A stretch of DNA of 64,000 nt, taken from contig NZ_QORW01000008.1 of the NCBI RefSeq assembly GCF_003574735.1, positions 124,001 through 188,000 on the forward strand, read 5' to 3'. Origin of the DNA: Dongia deserti. Its GTDB lineage: Bacteria; Pseudomonadota; Alphaproteobacteria; Dongiales; Dongiaceae. The notes below the pieces were generated by a model. The model was given only the letters and a program-made list of their open reading frames with translations. It made no database searches and was not told the origin of the DNA. Shown here piece after piece: positions 35,796-45,135 of this stretch. Within the stretch, counting starts at the first letter, position 1, and every line of letters begins with the position of its first letter. A program made the translations under genes and the position numbers.

Positions 35796-36980
35796 CTACT
35801 CCAGCGAGATGATCCGGATCGAGCGGCCCTTGGCGGTCAGCGCCAGCTTGCCGTGCTTCAGCGCCAGCGCTTCCTCGCCGAATACCTTGCGCCGCCAGCC
35901 GTGCAGGGCGGGCACCTTGGCATGATCGTCGGCAGCGATCCGCTCCAGGTCCGATGAGCTGGCGATCAGCTTCTGCGCCACCTCGAACTCGTCGCAGCGC
36001 AGCTTCAAGAGCACGCGCAGCAGGTCGATCAGCGGCCCCAGGCCAGGCGGGATGTCGGGACGCGGCGGCAGCTTGGGCGCTTCATTCTCCGGAATCGCGA
36101 GGCCGCGCCGCACCGCCGTCAGGATGGCCTCGCCATTGCGGCTGTCGGCGAAGCCGCGTGTCAGGCCACGGCATTGCGCCAGCTGCTCCGGAGTCTCTGG
36201 CACATGCGCGGCGATCTCGACGATGTTCTCGTCGTTCAGCACGCGGTTGCGCGGAACGTCGCGGCTCTGTGCCTCGCGCTCGCGCCAGGCGGCGACCTCC
36301 TTCAGCACGGCCAGGAAGCGCGGCTTTTCCGAGCGCGTCTTGAGCCGCTTCCACGCGTTTTCCGGATTGAACTCGTAGGTCGCGGGATCGGTCAGCAGCG
36401 CCATCTCTTCCGCGATCCATTCCAGGCGCCCGGTCTTCTCCGCCTTGTCGTGCAGCTTCTGATAGATGCCGCGCAGGTGGATGACGTCGGACAAGGCGTA
36501 GTCGAGCTGGCGCGCCGACAGCGGCCGCCGCGACCAGTCGGTGAACCGCGCCAGCTTGTCGAGCCGCACGTTGGCGAGCTTGCTGGCCAGCGTCTCATAG
36601 CTGGCGGCATCGCCGAAGCCGCACACCATTGCCAGCACCTGGGTGTCGACGATCGGCTTGGGGATGGCGCTGGTCAGGCGGAAAAAGATCTCCACGTCCT
36701 GCCGGGCGGCGTGGAAGACCTTCGTCACCTTGGTGTTCTTCAAAAGCGCGGCCAGCGGTGCAAGGTCCAGTCCCGGCGCCATGGTGTCGATCGCCGCTAC
36801 CTGGTCCGCCTCAGGCCCAGCGATCTGGACCAGGCAGAGGATGGGCCAGTAGGTCTTCTCCCGCAGGAATTCGGTATCGATCGTGATGTAGGGGGCATGC
36901 GCCAAGCTGCCGCAGAAGTCGGCCAAGGCGTCGGAAGTGGTTATCAACAGGGAATGGACGGCAGGTTGTCGAGCTGTCAT
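35796..36980 (-). CDS. rnd: Ribonuclease D
   Basis: 394 residues. A DEDD 3'-5' exonuclease domain begins [15 protein letters not shown], continues with [13 protein letters not shown] and ends near [19 protein letters not shown] domains follow. RNase D trims 3' ends of stable RNAs, mainly tRNA precursors. The gene is convergent with ppx and divergent from aspS. No clear Shine-Dalgarno precedes ATG 36980. Confidence 0.95.
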   Translation of the reverse strand: MTARQPAVHSLLITTSDALADFCGSLAHAPYITIDTEFLREKTYWPILCLVQIAGPEADQVAAIDTMAPGLDLAPLAALLKNTKVTKVFHAARQDVEIFFRLTSAIPKPIVDTQVLAMVCGFGDAASYETLASKLANVRLDKLARFTDWSRRPLSARQLDYALSDVIHLRGIYQKLHDKAEKTGRLEWIAEEMALLTDPATYEFNPENAWKRLKTRSEKPRFLAVLKEVAAWREREAQSRDVPRNRVLNDENIVEIAAHVPETPEQLAQCRGLTRGFADSRNGEAILTAVRRGLAIPENEAPKLPPRPDIPPGLGPLIDLLRVLLKLRCDEFEVAQKLIASSSDLERIAADDHAKVPALHGWRRKVFGEEALALKHGKLALTAKGRSIRIISLE

Positions 36981-37110
36981 TGGCCGATGCTATAGCTGGT
37001 TTGCCAGAGTCTGGGAAGGGCGGGGGCTAGGGTCCCGGCGCAGCCTTGACAAAGCCCGGCTTTCCGTGGCTTCTCGCGCCCAAACCTTGGAATCTTTGAG
37101 GAAATTCACC

Positions 37111-38898
37111 ATGCACGCCTACCGCACGCACACCTGCGGCGCGCTCCGTTTGGCCGACGTCGGCCAGCAGGTCCGGCTGTCCGGCTGGGTCCATCGCAAG
37201 CGCGATCACGGCAATCTGGTCTTCATCGACTTGCGCGACCATTACGGCCTGACCCAGTGCGTGCTGGACGTTTCTTCGCCGCTCTTCAAGGCGGTCGAGC
37301 AGACTCGAGTCGAGAGCGTGGTGACGGTGACCGGCAAGGTGGTGCAGCGCCCGCCCGAGACCGCGAATCCCAAGCTCGCGACGGGCGAGATCGAGCTGCA
37401 GATCCAGGAATACGTCGTGCAGTCCGTGGCGGACGTGGTGCCGCTGCAGGTCAACAGCGACGAGGACGCAGGTGAGGAAGTGCGCCTGCGCTATCGCTTC
37501 CTCGATCTGCGCCGTGACCGCGTGCATAGCAACATCGTGCTGCGCTCGAAGGTGATCTCTTCGATCCGCCGCCGCATGATCGAGGCGGGCTTCACTGAGT
37601 TCCAGACGCCGATCCTGACCTCGTCCTCGCCTGAGGGTGCGCGCGACTTCCTGGTGCCGGCCCGTTTGCATCCGGGCAAGTTCTATGCGCTGCCCCAGGC
37701 GCCGCAGCAGTTCAAGCAGCTGCTGATGGTGGCGGGCTTCGACCGCTATTTCCAGATCGCGCCCTGCTTCCGCGACGAGGACAGCCGCGCCGATCGCTCG
37801 CCGGGCGAGTTCTATCAGCTCGACTTCGAGATGTCGTACGTGACGCAGGAAGACGTCTTCAACACCATCGAGCCGGTGCTGCATGGCGTGTTCGAGGAGT
37901 TCGCCGGCGACCGCAAGGTATCGCCGCTGCCGTTCCCGCGCATTCCGTTCGAAGAGTCCATGCTGAAGTATGGCTCCGACAAGCCGGACTTGCGCAACCC
38001 GATCGTGATCGCAGACGTGACCGAGCCGTTCCGCGGTTCCGGCTTCGGCATTTTCGCCAAGGCGATCGATGGCGGTGCCATCGTGCGCGGCATCCCAGCG
38101 CCGGGTGCCGGTTCGAAGCCGCGCAGCTTTTTCGACAAGCTCAATGAATGGGCGCGCAGCCAAGGCGCCGGCGGCCTCGGCTATATCATCTATGAGGCGG
38201 GCGGCGCCAAGGGGCCGATTGCGAAGAACCTCGACGAAGCGCGCATTGCTGCGATCAAGTCCGCGACCGGGGCACGGGACGGCGACGCCGTGTTCTTTGC
38301 TTGCGACAAGAAGGCGGTCGCCGAGAAGTTCGCCGGCACCGTTCGCACGCGCCTGGCTGAGGAGCTGCAGCTGATCGATGTCAAGCGCTTCGAGTTCTGC
38401 TGGATCGTCGACTTCCCGATGTATGAGCTCAACGAGGAGACTGGCAAGGTCGAGTTCAGCCACAACCCGTTCTCCATGCCGCAGGGCGGTATGGACGCGC
38501 TGCTGAACAAGGACCCGCTGACCATCAAGGCGTTCCAGTACGACATCGTGTGCAACGGTGTCGAACTGTCGTCCGGCGCGATTCGCAACCATTTGCCGGA
38601 GATCATGTACAAGGCGTTCGAGATCGCAGGCTATCCGGCGAGCGAGGTCGAGTCGAAGTTCGGCGGCATGCTCAACGCCTTCAAGTTCGGCGCACCGCCC
38701 CATGGCGGCTCGGCGCCCGGCATCGATCGCATCGTCATGCTGTTGGCGGACGAGAAGAACATCCGTGAGGTCATTGCTTTCCCGCTGAATCAGCGGGCCG
38801 AGGACCTGCTGATGCAGGCGCCGGCCGAGGTCCCGCCGGCACGCCTGAAGGAATTGCATATCAGGCTTGACCTTCCCCTCAAGAAGGCCGGCCAATAG
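37111..38898 (+). CDS. aspS: Aspartyl-tRNA synthetase
   Basis: 595 residues from ATG 37111 (TTGAGGAAA upstream). Bacterial-type AspRS: an N-terminal OB anticodon-binding domain ([21 protein letters not shown]), class II motif 2 [19 protein letters not shown], the inserted GAD domain, and motif 3 [18 protein letters not shown]. It charges tRNA-Asp and in many alphaproteobacteria also tRNA-Asn (nondiscriminating, with GatCAB). A TTGACA element at 37046-37051 is a plausible -35. Confidence 0.97.
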   Translation: MHAYRTHTCGALRLADVGQQVRLSGWVHRKRDHGNLVFIDLRDHYGLTQCVLDVSSPLFKAVEQTRVESVVTVTGKVVQRPPETANPKLATGEIELQIQEYVVQSVADVVPLQVNSDEDAGEEVRLRYRFLDLRRDRVHSNIVLRSKVISSIRRRMIEAGFTEFQTPILTSSSPEGARDFLVPARLHPGKFYALPQAPQQFKQLLMVAGFDRYFQIAPCFRDEDSRADRSPGEFYQLDFEMSYVTQEDVFNTIEPVLHGVFEEFAGDRKVSPLPFPRIPFEESMLKYGSDKPDLRNPIVIADVTEPFRGSGFGIFAKAIDGGAIVRGIPAPGAGSKPRSFFDKLNEWARSQGAGGLGYIIYEAGGAKGPIAKNLDEARIAAIKSATGARDGDAVFFACDKKAVAEKFAGTVRTRLAEELQLIDVKRFEFCWIVDFPMYELNEETGKVEFSHNPFSMPQGGMDALLNKDPLTIKAFQYDIVCNGVELSSGAIRNHLPEIMYKAFEIAGYPASEVESKFGGMLNAFKFGAPPHGGSAPGIDRIVMLLADEKNIREVIAFPLNQRAEDLLMQAPAEVPPARLKELHIRLDLPLKKAGQ

Positions 38899-39002
38899 GC
38901 CCCTAGCCAGGGCAGGGCAACCTGCTTAGACTTGCCCGGCCTTGGGAGGGGTGCCGGATCAACCGGCAGGCTGGAGACACGAGGCTTGAGACAGGGACGC
39001 CT

Positions 39003-40043
39003 ATGAGCAATCCGTTGGCCGACGGCTTCACCATGCCGGCCGAATGGGTGCCACACGAGCGATGCTGGATGGCTTGGCCAAGCCGGGCGGAGACCTGGGG
39101 CGAGCATCTGGACGGCGCCCGCGATGTCGTCGCCGAAATTGCCAATACGATCGCGCGCTTCGAGCCCGTCACCATCGTCACCAAGCCGAAGAATGTCGCC
39201 GAAGTCTCGCTGCTGACCGCGAACGGTGTTGCGCAGGTTTCGCTGCCGCATGACGATTGCTGGATCCGCGACTACGGTCCGACGTTCCTGATGAACCCGG
39301 CGAAGGGCGTGGCCGGCGTCGCCTGGCGCTGGAATGCCTGGGGCTTCCGCTACGAGGATCACGAGCGCGACGCCAAGGTGGCGGAAGAGGTGCTAAAGCA
39401 TCTCGAGATGCGCGCCTATTCCCACAATCTGGTGCTGGAAGGCGGCGGGGTCGATGTCGACGGCGAAGGGACGGTGATCGCCAGCGAAGCGACACTGCTC
39501 AACCCCAACCGCAATCCCAACATGACGCGCGAGCAGATCGAAGAGGTCCTGATCGAGTATCTCGGCGTGCAGCAGGTGATCTGGCTGGGTGAGGGGTTGC
39601 AGGACGACATCACCGGCGGGCAGATCGGCAACGTCGCACGTTTCGTTCGGCCCGGCGTGGTGCTGGCCTTGAGCTGCGCCGATCCCGCCGATCCTAACCA
39701 CAAGATCCTCACCGACAACATCCAGCGCCTGAAGGCCGCGCGCAACGCCAAGGGCCAGCAGCTCGAGGTGGTGGAGGTGGAGCAGCCCCGGCCCCTGTTC
39801 GATCCGGACGGAAAGCGGCTCGCGCTGTCCTATGTCAATTTCTACATGCCCAACGACGGCGTCGTGATGCCGGCTTTCGATGACGGTGCCAGCGACCGCA
39901 AGGCCTTCGACGTCATGAGCAAGCTATTCCCGAAGCGCGAGGTCGTGCAGATCCCCGCGCTGGAGCTGGCCTATGGCGGCGGCGGCGGTATTCATGCCTT
40001 CACGCTGCCGCAGCCTGTCGGCACTATTGTAAAGCCGGCTTGA
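39003..40043 (+). CDS. Agmatine deiminase-family (pentein) protein lacking catalytic residues
   Basis: 346 residues with clear overall similarity to agmatine deiminase (AguA): CWMAWPSRAETW, DDCWIRDYGPTFL, NAWGFRYED, VDVDGEGTVIASEATLLNPN. The active site is lost. The usual GHxDN motif with the catalytic His and Asp reads GGQIGN (Gln 207, Gly 209), and the nucleophilic Cys of the C-terminal GGGxIHC motif is Ala 332 (GGGGGIHAFTLPQP). Substrate-pocket segments remain, so it may still bind a guanidino or polyamine ligand. No N-carbamoylputrescine amidase gene is nearby. GST follows after 16 bases. Automatic annotation as active AguA would be misleading. Confidence 0.85.
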   Translation: MSNPLADGFTMPAEWVPHERCWMAWPSRAETWGEHLDGARDVVAEIANTIARFEPVTIVTKPKNVAEVSLLTANGVAQVSLPHDDCWIRDYGPTFLMNPAKGVAGVAWRWNAWGFRYEDHERDAKVAEEVLKHLEMRAYSHNLVLEGGGVDVDGEGTVIASEATLLNPNRNPNMTREQIEEVLIEYLGVQQVIWLGEGLQDDITGGQIGNVARFVRPGVVLALSCADPADPNHKILTDNIQRLKAARNAKGQQLEVVEVEQPRPLFDPDGKRLALSYVNFYMPNDGVVMPAFDDGASDRKAFDVMSKLFPKREVVQIPALELAYGGGGGIHAFTLPQPVGTIVKPA

Positions 40044-40059
40044 TTTCCAGGAGGATCGC

Positions 40060-40683
40060 ATGTTGAAGCTGTTCTATGCACCGGGCAGCTGCGCGCTCGC
40101 GTCTCACATTGCATTGGAAGAAGCAGGCGCCGAATACACGGCGTACCGGATGGATTTGAAGGCCGGTGATCAGCGCAAGCCGGAATATCTCGCTACCAAT
40201 CCGAAGGGCAGGGTGCCTGCCCTGGTGACGGATCGCGGCATCCTGACCGAGAACGTCGCGATCCTGGCATTCGTTGCGCAGAGCTTTCCGAAAGCCGGGC
40301 TCGCGCCGCTCAACGACCCATTCGCCTTCGCCGAGATCCAAGCGTTCAACAGCTATCTGGCCTCCACGGTGCACGTCGCGCATGCGCATCGCAACCGCGG
40401 CTATCGCTGGGCCGACAATCAGTCTTCATTCGATGATATGAGGCGCAAGGCTCCCGAAACCATCAGCGCCTGCTTCGACCTCATCGAGCGCCAGATGTTG
40501 AAAGGCCCTTGGGTCATGGGCGAGGCTTACACGATCTGCGATCCGTATCTCTTCACCATCGCGGAATGGCTCGAGGGCGACGGCGTCGACCCGACGCGCT
40601 TTCCCAAGGTGCACGACCATCGCCGCCGCATGTACGAGCGCCCCGCTGTGAAGCGCGCGCTGGCGGAAGAGGGTAGAGGATAA
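40060..40683 (+). CDS. Glutathione S-transferase family protein
   Basis: 207 residues with an AGGAGG ribosome-binding site. The N-terminal thioredoxin-like domain begins MLKLFYAPGSCALASHIALEE, with the Ser/Cys-containing beta-class-like active site, and has NPKGRVPALVTDRGILTENVA with the cis-Pro and the Glu-Asn glutathione contacts. A C-terminal helical domain includes VMGEAYTICDPYLFTI. Substrate unknown. It is probably co-transcribed with the deiminase-like gene. Confidence 0.88.
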   Translation: MLKLFYAPGSCALASHIALEEAGAEYTAYRMDLKAGDQRKPEYLATNPKGRVPALVTDRGILTENVAILAFVAQSFPKAGLAPLNDPFAFAEIQAFNSYLASTVHVAHAHRNRGYRWADNQSSFDDMRRKAPETISACFDLIERQMLKGPWVMGEAYTICDPYLFTIAEWLEGDGVDPTRFPKVHDHRRRMYERPAVKRALAEEGRG

Positions 40684-40703
40684 CTGCGCTCGCACCCAAT
40701 GCC

Positions 40704-40802
40704 GTCATGGCAAGGCTTGCCTTGCCATCCACGAGGTTGTTTGGGCGAGACCGTGCTGTCGCCGGCAAACTCGTGGATGCCAGTGTCAAGCACTGGCATG
40801 AC
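40704..40802. repeat. Long imperfect palindromic intergenic repeat, family B, copy 2
   Basis: Arms 40704-40735 and 40770-40802 pair over GTCATGGCAAG...CCATCCACGAG and its near complement. The CCATCCACGAG/CTCGTGGATG core is shared with the copy at 35675-35778. As there, it lies between convergent genes (GST and the hydroxyacid dehydrogenase). Confidence 0.75.
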
Positions 40803-40836
40803 GAAATGTTGGGCGCGGTGGCTGACCTACAGGTAC

Positions 40837-41802
40837 TTACACCACCCGATCCGGCAGCTCCTGCCCCGCGAAGAACGCGTCCAGATTGTCCAGCGCCTTG
40901 AAGCCCATGGCGTTGCGAGTCTCGACCGTCGCGCTGCCGAGGTGCGGCAGCAGGAAAACGTTGGGCAGCTCGCGGTAGCCGGGATGGATGTTGGGCTCGT
41001 TCTCGAACACATCGAGCCCGGCCGCAAACAGCTTTCCGGATTTCAGCGCGGCGGTGAGCCCGTTGTCGTCGACCAGCGGCCCGCGCGACGTATTCACCAC
41101 GATCGCCCTGTCCGGCAGGCGGGCGATGCGCTCGGTGTTCAGCCAGTGATGGGTCTCCGGTCCGCCTGGCGCGTTGATCGACAGGAAATCGCACAGGGGC
41201 AGCATCTCGTCCGCGCTGGCGTGATAGATCGCGCCGTGCTCGAGATGCGCGGCCAAGCGGCGGCGGTTGAAGTAGTGGATCTGCATGTCGAAGGCCCGCG
41301 CACGCTTGGCGACTGCCTGGCCGATACGACCCATGCCGAAGATGCCGAGCCGCTTGCCGGTCATATGGATGCCCAGCATGTAGGTGGTGGACCAGGACTT
41401 CCACGTTGCCTCGCGCACCGCCCGCTCGCCCTCGTAGGCCCGGCGCGCGGCACCCAGCATGAGCAATAGCGCGATGTCCGCCGTCGCATCGGTTAGCACG
41501 TCCGGTGTGTTGGAGACGGGAAGGCCGCGGGCCTTGGCGGCATTGAGGTCGATATGCTCGTAGCCGACCGAGAAGGTCGCGATCATCTTGACCGATTTCG
41601 GCAGGCGGCCGATCACCTCGGCGGTCAGCTTGTCGGTCGGCGTCACCAGCAGCGCGTCGGCACCTTCGGCGCCGGTCACCAGCTGGTCCGGCGATAGGAC
41701 CCCATCGTGCTCGTTCAGCCGCGCCTCGTAAGCCGAGGTCAGGCGATGCGTCACGGCATCGGGCAGCCGGCGGGTGACAAAGATGATCGGCTTCTGCGGC
41801 AT
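40837..41802 (-). CDS. D-2-hydroxyacid dehydrogenase (glyoxylate/hydroxypyruvate reductase type)
   Basis: 321 residues with a GAGGG ribosome-binding site. The NAD(P)-binding motif LGIFGMGRIGQAVAKRA, INAPGGPETHHWLN, NTSRGPLVDDNGL with the catalytic Arg, the Glu region and FLLPHLGSATVETRNAMG with the catalytic His are intact. It most resembles GhrB-type reductases that convert glyoxylate or hydroxypyruvate to glycolate or D-glycerate with NAD(P)H. The exact substrate is uncertain. Confidence 0.9.
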   Translation of the reverse strand: MPQKPIIFVTRRLPDAVTHRLTSAYEARLNEHDGVLSPDQLVTGAEGADALLVTPTDKLTAEVIGRLPKSVKMIATFSVGYEHIDLNAAKARGLPVSNTPDVLTDATADIALLLMLGAARRAYEGERAVREATWKSWSTTYMLGIHMTGKRLGIFGMGRIGQAVAKRARAFDMQIHYFNRRRLAAHLEHGAIYHASADEMLPLCDFLSINAPGGPETHHWLNTERIARLPDRAIVVNTSRGPLVDDNGLTAALKSGKLFAAGLDVFENEPNIHPGYRELPNVFLLPHLGSATVETRNAMGFKALDNLDAFFAGQELPDRVV

Positions 41803-41910
41803 GGAACCCTCTGGAATCCTCGAGATTTCTATTGGTGGAGGGCCCTATCATGGCGATGCTGCCCATGCGATAATTTCTGAAAACGGCCCCGATTGGTGAA
41901 GAGGCGACAG

Positions 41911-42744
41911 GTGACCGACTCCCGTGTGCAAAGGCAAATCGTTGGAATGGCAAAAGGTCTCGCCGTCTCGGCGAGCCTCCTAGTATTGCCCGGCGCGAGC
42001 GCGGATGCCGCCCAGCTGATGCCGCATCGCGCCATCTATGAGCTAACCGGCAAGTCCGCCGGCGGTTTCGGGCGCAGTGGCTCCCTGCACGGCCTTCTCA
42101 CTTATGAGCTGATGGAGGACTGTGACGGCTGGAGTGTCAACCAGAAGGCCGGCCTCGACGTCTCCGCAGCGGAGGGCGCGGGCCACCGCTTCGAATGGAG
42201 CCAGGCCACGTGGGAAGCCAAGGATGGCAGCAGCTACCGTTATTTCATCAAGGATAGCCAGGACGGCACCACCGGCAATCAACGCCGCGGGGAGCTCGTC
42301 TATCCCGAGCCCGGCGCCACCGGCAAGCTAACGACCGAGCTGCCGGCGCGCGGCGAGGCAGACGTCCCGCCGGCCCTGCTGCCCGTGCAGCATACGCTCG
42401 AGCTGCTGGAGCGGGCGAAAGCCGGCGACACGATCTACCTAGCGAAGATCTTCGATGCGACGGTGGATGAAAAGCCGGTCGAGATCAGCGCCACCTTCGG
42501 CCCGTCGCTGCCGCAGTCGGAATTGCAGGCAGAGGCGTTCGCACCGCTAATAAACGTCCCGTCCCGCCACATCGATTTCGCGTTCTTCGTGAAGAACCTG
42601 CCCGACGGCACGCCGGACTTCGAGCAGAGCATCGAGCTGTTCGAGAACGGTGTCGTCTCCCGCGTGAGCTTCGAGTTTGGCGGACTGCCAGTCCTCGGCA
42701 AGCTACGCAAGCTGGAAATGCTCGAACCGCAGACATGCGAATAG
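41911..42744 (+). CDS. eipB: EipB/DUF1849-family periplasmic cell-envelope protein
   Basis: 277 residues from GTG 41911, chosen for its GAGGCGACAG ribosome-binding site and because it supplies a basic N-region before the hydrophobic signal core (LAVSASLLVLPGASADA). The mature part has features of the DUF1849/EipB family: PHRAIYELTG, LTYELMEDCDGW with the first conserved Cys, GSSYRYFIKDSQDG, LLPVQHTLELLERA and a C-terminal Cys (PQTCE) able to form a disulfide. EipB maintains outer-membrane and envelope integrity in Brucella. Conserved in alphaproteobacteria. Confidence 0.83.
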   Translation: MTDSRVQRQIVGMAKGLAVSASLLVLPGASADAAQLMPHRAIYELTGKSAGGFGRSGSLHGLLTYELMEDCDGWSVNQKAGLDVSAAEGAGHRFEWSQATWEAKDGSSYRYFIKDSQDGTTGNQRRGELVYPEPGATGKLTTELPARGEADVPPALLPVQHTLELLERAKAGDTIYLAKIFDATVDEKPVEISATFGPSLPQSELQAEAFAPLINVPSRHIDFAFFVKNLPDGTPDFEQSIELFENGVVSRVSFEFGGLPVLGKLRKLEMLEPQTCE

Positions 42745-42786
42745 TTCGGGGGCATTAGATGATGCGGTGGAGTTACGGCGCATTGC

Positions 42787-43215
42787 TCAGAGTTTCGCGA
42801 TCGTGAGCGAATCCTCCTCGCCGCCGAAATACTTCTCCAGGGCATCGCGAAACAGCGGATCCTCGGGTGCGGCATGGGCGAAGAGCGTGAGGCAGGAATG
42901 GAATTTCATGTCGTCGGGAGACCCGAGAATCTGGTGCGCCGATCGCCGTTCGACCAGCATCACGAGACGCGTGCATTCCCGCAGCCGCGGCCCGAGGGTC
43001 GGGTGCTTCAGATAGGCCTCGGCTTCATCCAGCGATGAAATGGCATAGCGCTGCGCCATCGCGCTGCGGCCGAGCCCGGCGATCTGCGGAAAGATGAACC
43101 ACATCCAGTGGCTCTGCTTGCGGCCGTTTCTCAGCTCACCGCGAACGCGGTCATAGACCGGATTCTGCGCGTCCACGAAGCGCTGCAGGTCATAGGGATC
43201 ATCTGCGCTCGGCAT
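42787..43215 (-). CDS. DUF1810-family protein
   Basis: 142 residues. The family pattern is clear: DPYDLQRFVDAQNPVYDRV, then SHWMWFIFPQIAGLG, AQRYAISSLDEAEAYL, HPTLGPRLRECTRLV and DDMKFHSCLTLFAHA. It is a small alpha-helical protein with no established reaction that I know of. It starts 12 bases after the dinB stop on the same strand, so both may be one unit, as seen in other genomes. Confidence 0.85.
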   Translation of the reverse strand: MPSADDPYDLQRFVDAQNPVYDRVRGELRNGRKQSHWMWFIFPQIAGLGRSAMAQRYAISSLDEAEAYLKHPTLGPRLRECTRLVMLVERRSAHQILGSPDDMKFHSCLTLFAHAAPEDPLFRDALEKYFGGEEDSLTIAKL

Positions 43216-43227
43216 GACCGCCTCTGC

Positions 43228-44536
43228 TCACCGCCGCTTGAACTCCAGGCCGCGACCCTTGCCGATGCTGCCCTTGCCCAGCTTGGCGCGCACCGCGTCG
43301 ATCGCGGCCTCGACCTTGCGGCGCTGTGCCGCGCCGGGGTCGGCGAGATCCATGGGGTCCGCGTCGGCCGCGTCGCGGATGTCGCCGACGCCAATGCCGA
43401 TCAGGCGATAACGCATCCCGGTCGCTTCCCGCTGCAACATCGTGCGGCCGGAGCGGAACAGGGTTTCCGCCAGTTGGGTCGGCGCGTTCAGCGACATCTG
43501 GCGCGAGATGATGCGGAAGCCGCCCGTCTTGAGCTTGAGATGGACATTGCCGCCGGCGAGTCCGGCCCGCTTGAGCCGGTCCGATACCTTTTCGCACAAG
43601 GGCCAGAGCTCGCGCGCCAGGTCATCGAACTCCGCAATGTCGATATCGAACGTCGTCTCTGCAGAAATGCTCTTGGCTTCGGAGTCCGGATCGACGATGC
43701 GCTCGTCATGGCCGCGCGCCAAGTGCCAGAGATGCCCGCCCAATTTGCCGTAACGCGCGACCAGGTCGCGCTCCGCCATGGACTGGATCTGGCCCAAGGT
43801 CGTGAGCCCGTCCTTCGCCAGGCTTTCGCTGGTCTTCTGACCGATGCCCCACACGAAGCGAACGGGCTTCTCGGCGAGGAAGGAGAGGGTCTCGGCCTTG
43901 CCAATGACGGAAAAGCCGCGCGGCTTGTTAAGGTCGGAGGCGATCTTGGCCAGGAACTTGTTGTGGCTGAGGCCGATCGAAACCGTGAGGCCGACCTCGC
44001 GCTCGATCTTCAGCGCCAGACGAGCCAGGCTTTCCGCCGGGCTGCTCTTGTGCAGCTTCTCCGTGCCGGTGAGGTCGAGGAAGGCTTCGTCGATCGACAG
44101 GGGCTCGACCAGGGGCGTCAGTTCCAGCATGAGCGCGCGCACTTCTTTGCCCGCCTTCTGGTATTTCGCCATGTTGGGCGGCAAGATAATGGCCTCCGGG
44201 CAAAGTTTCCTAGCCTTGAACATCGGCATGGCCGACCGGACGCCCGAGATTCGCGCAATATAACAGGCGGTTGAGACGACACCGCGGGTGCCGCCGCCAA
44301 TGATGAGCGGCCTGTCACGTAAGTCGGGGGTTGTCGCGCTTTTCGATCGCAGCGTAAAAAGCGTCGCAATCAATATGCGCTATCGTGAGGCCGAAGAGCT
44401 CGGCGTGACGGGTCAGACGTGGCGAGCGGCAATAGGGGCAGCGCCCCGAGGCGGCGGCTTCTGGCGGAAGGCGGGTGCAGCAATCCCGGCAGAACCCATT
44501 CGGGGATTGGTCGTGCTCCGATCCGGCATTTGGCAT
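43228..44536 (-). pseudogene. dinB: DNA polymerase IV (DinB), frameshifted near the N-terminus
   Basis: The two parts lie in different frames. ATG 44536 opens an alphaproteobacterial DinB N-terminus with a Cys-rich zinc-finger-like segment (FCRDCCTRL ... CPYCRSPRL) and the palm motif AHIDCDAFYAAIEKRDNP, then hits TGA. The rest (DRPLIIGGGTRGVVSTACY, SIDEAFLDLTG, FVWGIGQKTSESLAKDGL and the little-finger domain) runs in the next frame to 43228. The switch is at a run of five C on the minus strand (44326-44330); removing one C gives NPDLRDRPLII, the normal reading. Both catalytic carboxylate regions are present only if the frames are joined. Either a real mutation, slippage, or an assembly error. 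Confidence 0.88.
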
Positions 44537-44560
44537 AGAGCGGGCGCCTAACCAAAAGAG

Positions 44561-44575
44561 TTAATTCAAGGTTGA
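44561..44575. promoter_or_regulatory. Candidate CtrA-type box upstream of divK
   Basis: TTAA-N7-TTGA (44561-44575) differs by one base from the CtrA consensus TTAA-N7-TTAA. It lies in the 172-base divergent region, 133 bases before divK and 24 bases before the dinB start. Cell-cycle genes such as divK are CtrA targets in Caulobacter; transfer to this organism is inference. Confidence 0.35.
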
Positions 44576-44708
44576 ACGATTTGTTTACCAATGTCCAATT
44601 ATGCATAAGTTGGGTGAGGCTTGCCCGTAAGGATCGAGTCGATGGGGTGGGGCAGGATCACCAGCAACTTGGCCGATTTGCCCTGGGGACTATCGGGCCG
44701 GAGGACCA

Positions 44709-45122
44709 ATGCTTGAGAGGCAACAGATGACGCCGGAGGAAAAGCGCCGCCGCGCGTCCGAGAAGACGATCCTGATCGTCGAAGACAACGAGCTGAACAT
44801 GAAGCTCTTCCACGATCTGATCCAGGCGCATGGGTACAATATTCTGCAGACCAAGGACGGCATGGAAGCGCTGAAGCTCGCGCGTCAGCACAAGCCAGAC
44901 CTGATCCTGATGGACATCCAGCTGCCGGAGGTATCCGGTCTGGAAGTCACCAAGTGGATCAAGGAAGACGATAACCTCAAATCCATTCCCATCATTGCTG
45001 TCACGGCATTCGCGATGAAGGGCGACGAAGAGAAAATCCGCGAAGGTGGGTGTGAAGCCTATATCGCCAAGCCGATCTCCGTCGTTCAATTCCTGGAAAC
45101 CGTCGACCGCTTCTTGCAGTAG
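44709..45122 (+). CDS. divK: Single-domain response regulator DivK
   Basis: 137 residues from ATG 44709 (GGAGGACC upstream). It is essentially one receiver domain with [14 protein letters not shown] (acidic pocket), the phosphoacceptor Asp 69 in [14 protein letters not shown], the Thr switch in [13 protein letters not shown] and the Lys in [13 protein letters not shown]. DivK acts in the alphaproteobacterial polarity/cell-cycle phosphorelay with PleC and DivJ. It lies 13 bases from pleD, the classical divK-pleD operon. A slightly extended basic N-terminus is visible. Confidence 0.93.
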   Translation: MLERQQMTPEEKRRRASEKTILIVEDNELNMKLFHDLIQAHGYNILQTKDGMEALKLARQHKPDLILMDIQLPEVSGLEVTKWIKEDDNLKSIPIIAVTAFAMKGDEEKIREGGCEAYIAKPISVVQFLETVDRFLQ

Positions 45123-45135
45123 GTCGTAGTAGCTC

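Noticed and set aside
38952-38968. Hairpin TGCCGG-N5-CCGGCA after aspS as a terminator
   Set aside because: The stem is only 6 bp and no T-run follows, so termination is not supported.
44537-44708. LexA (SOS) box upstream of dinB
   Set aside because: I looked for GTTC-N7-GTTC or its variants; GAAC and GTTC-like fragments occur but not at the required spacing.
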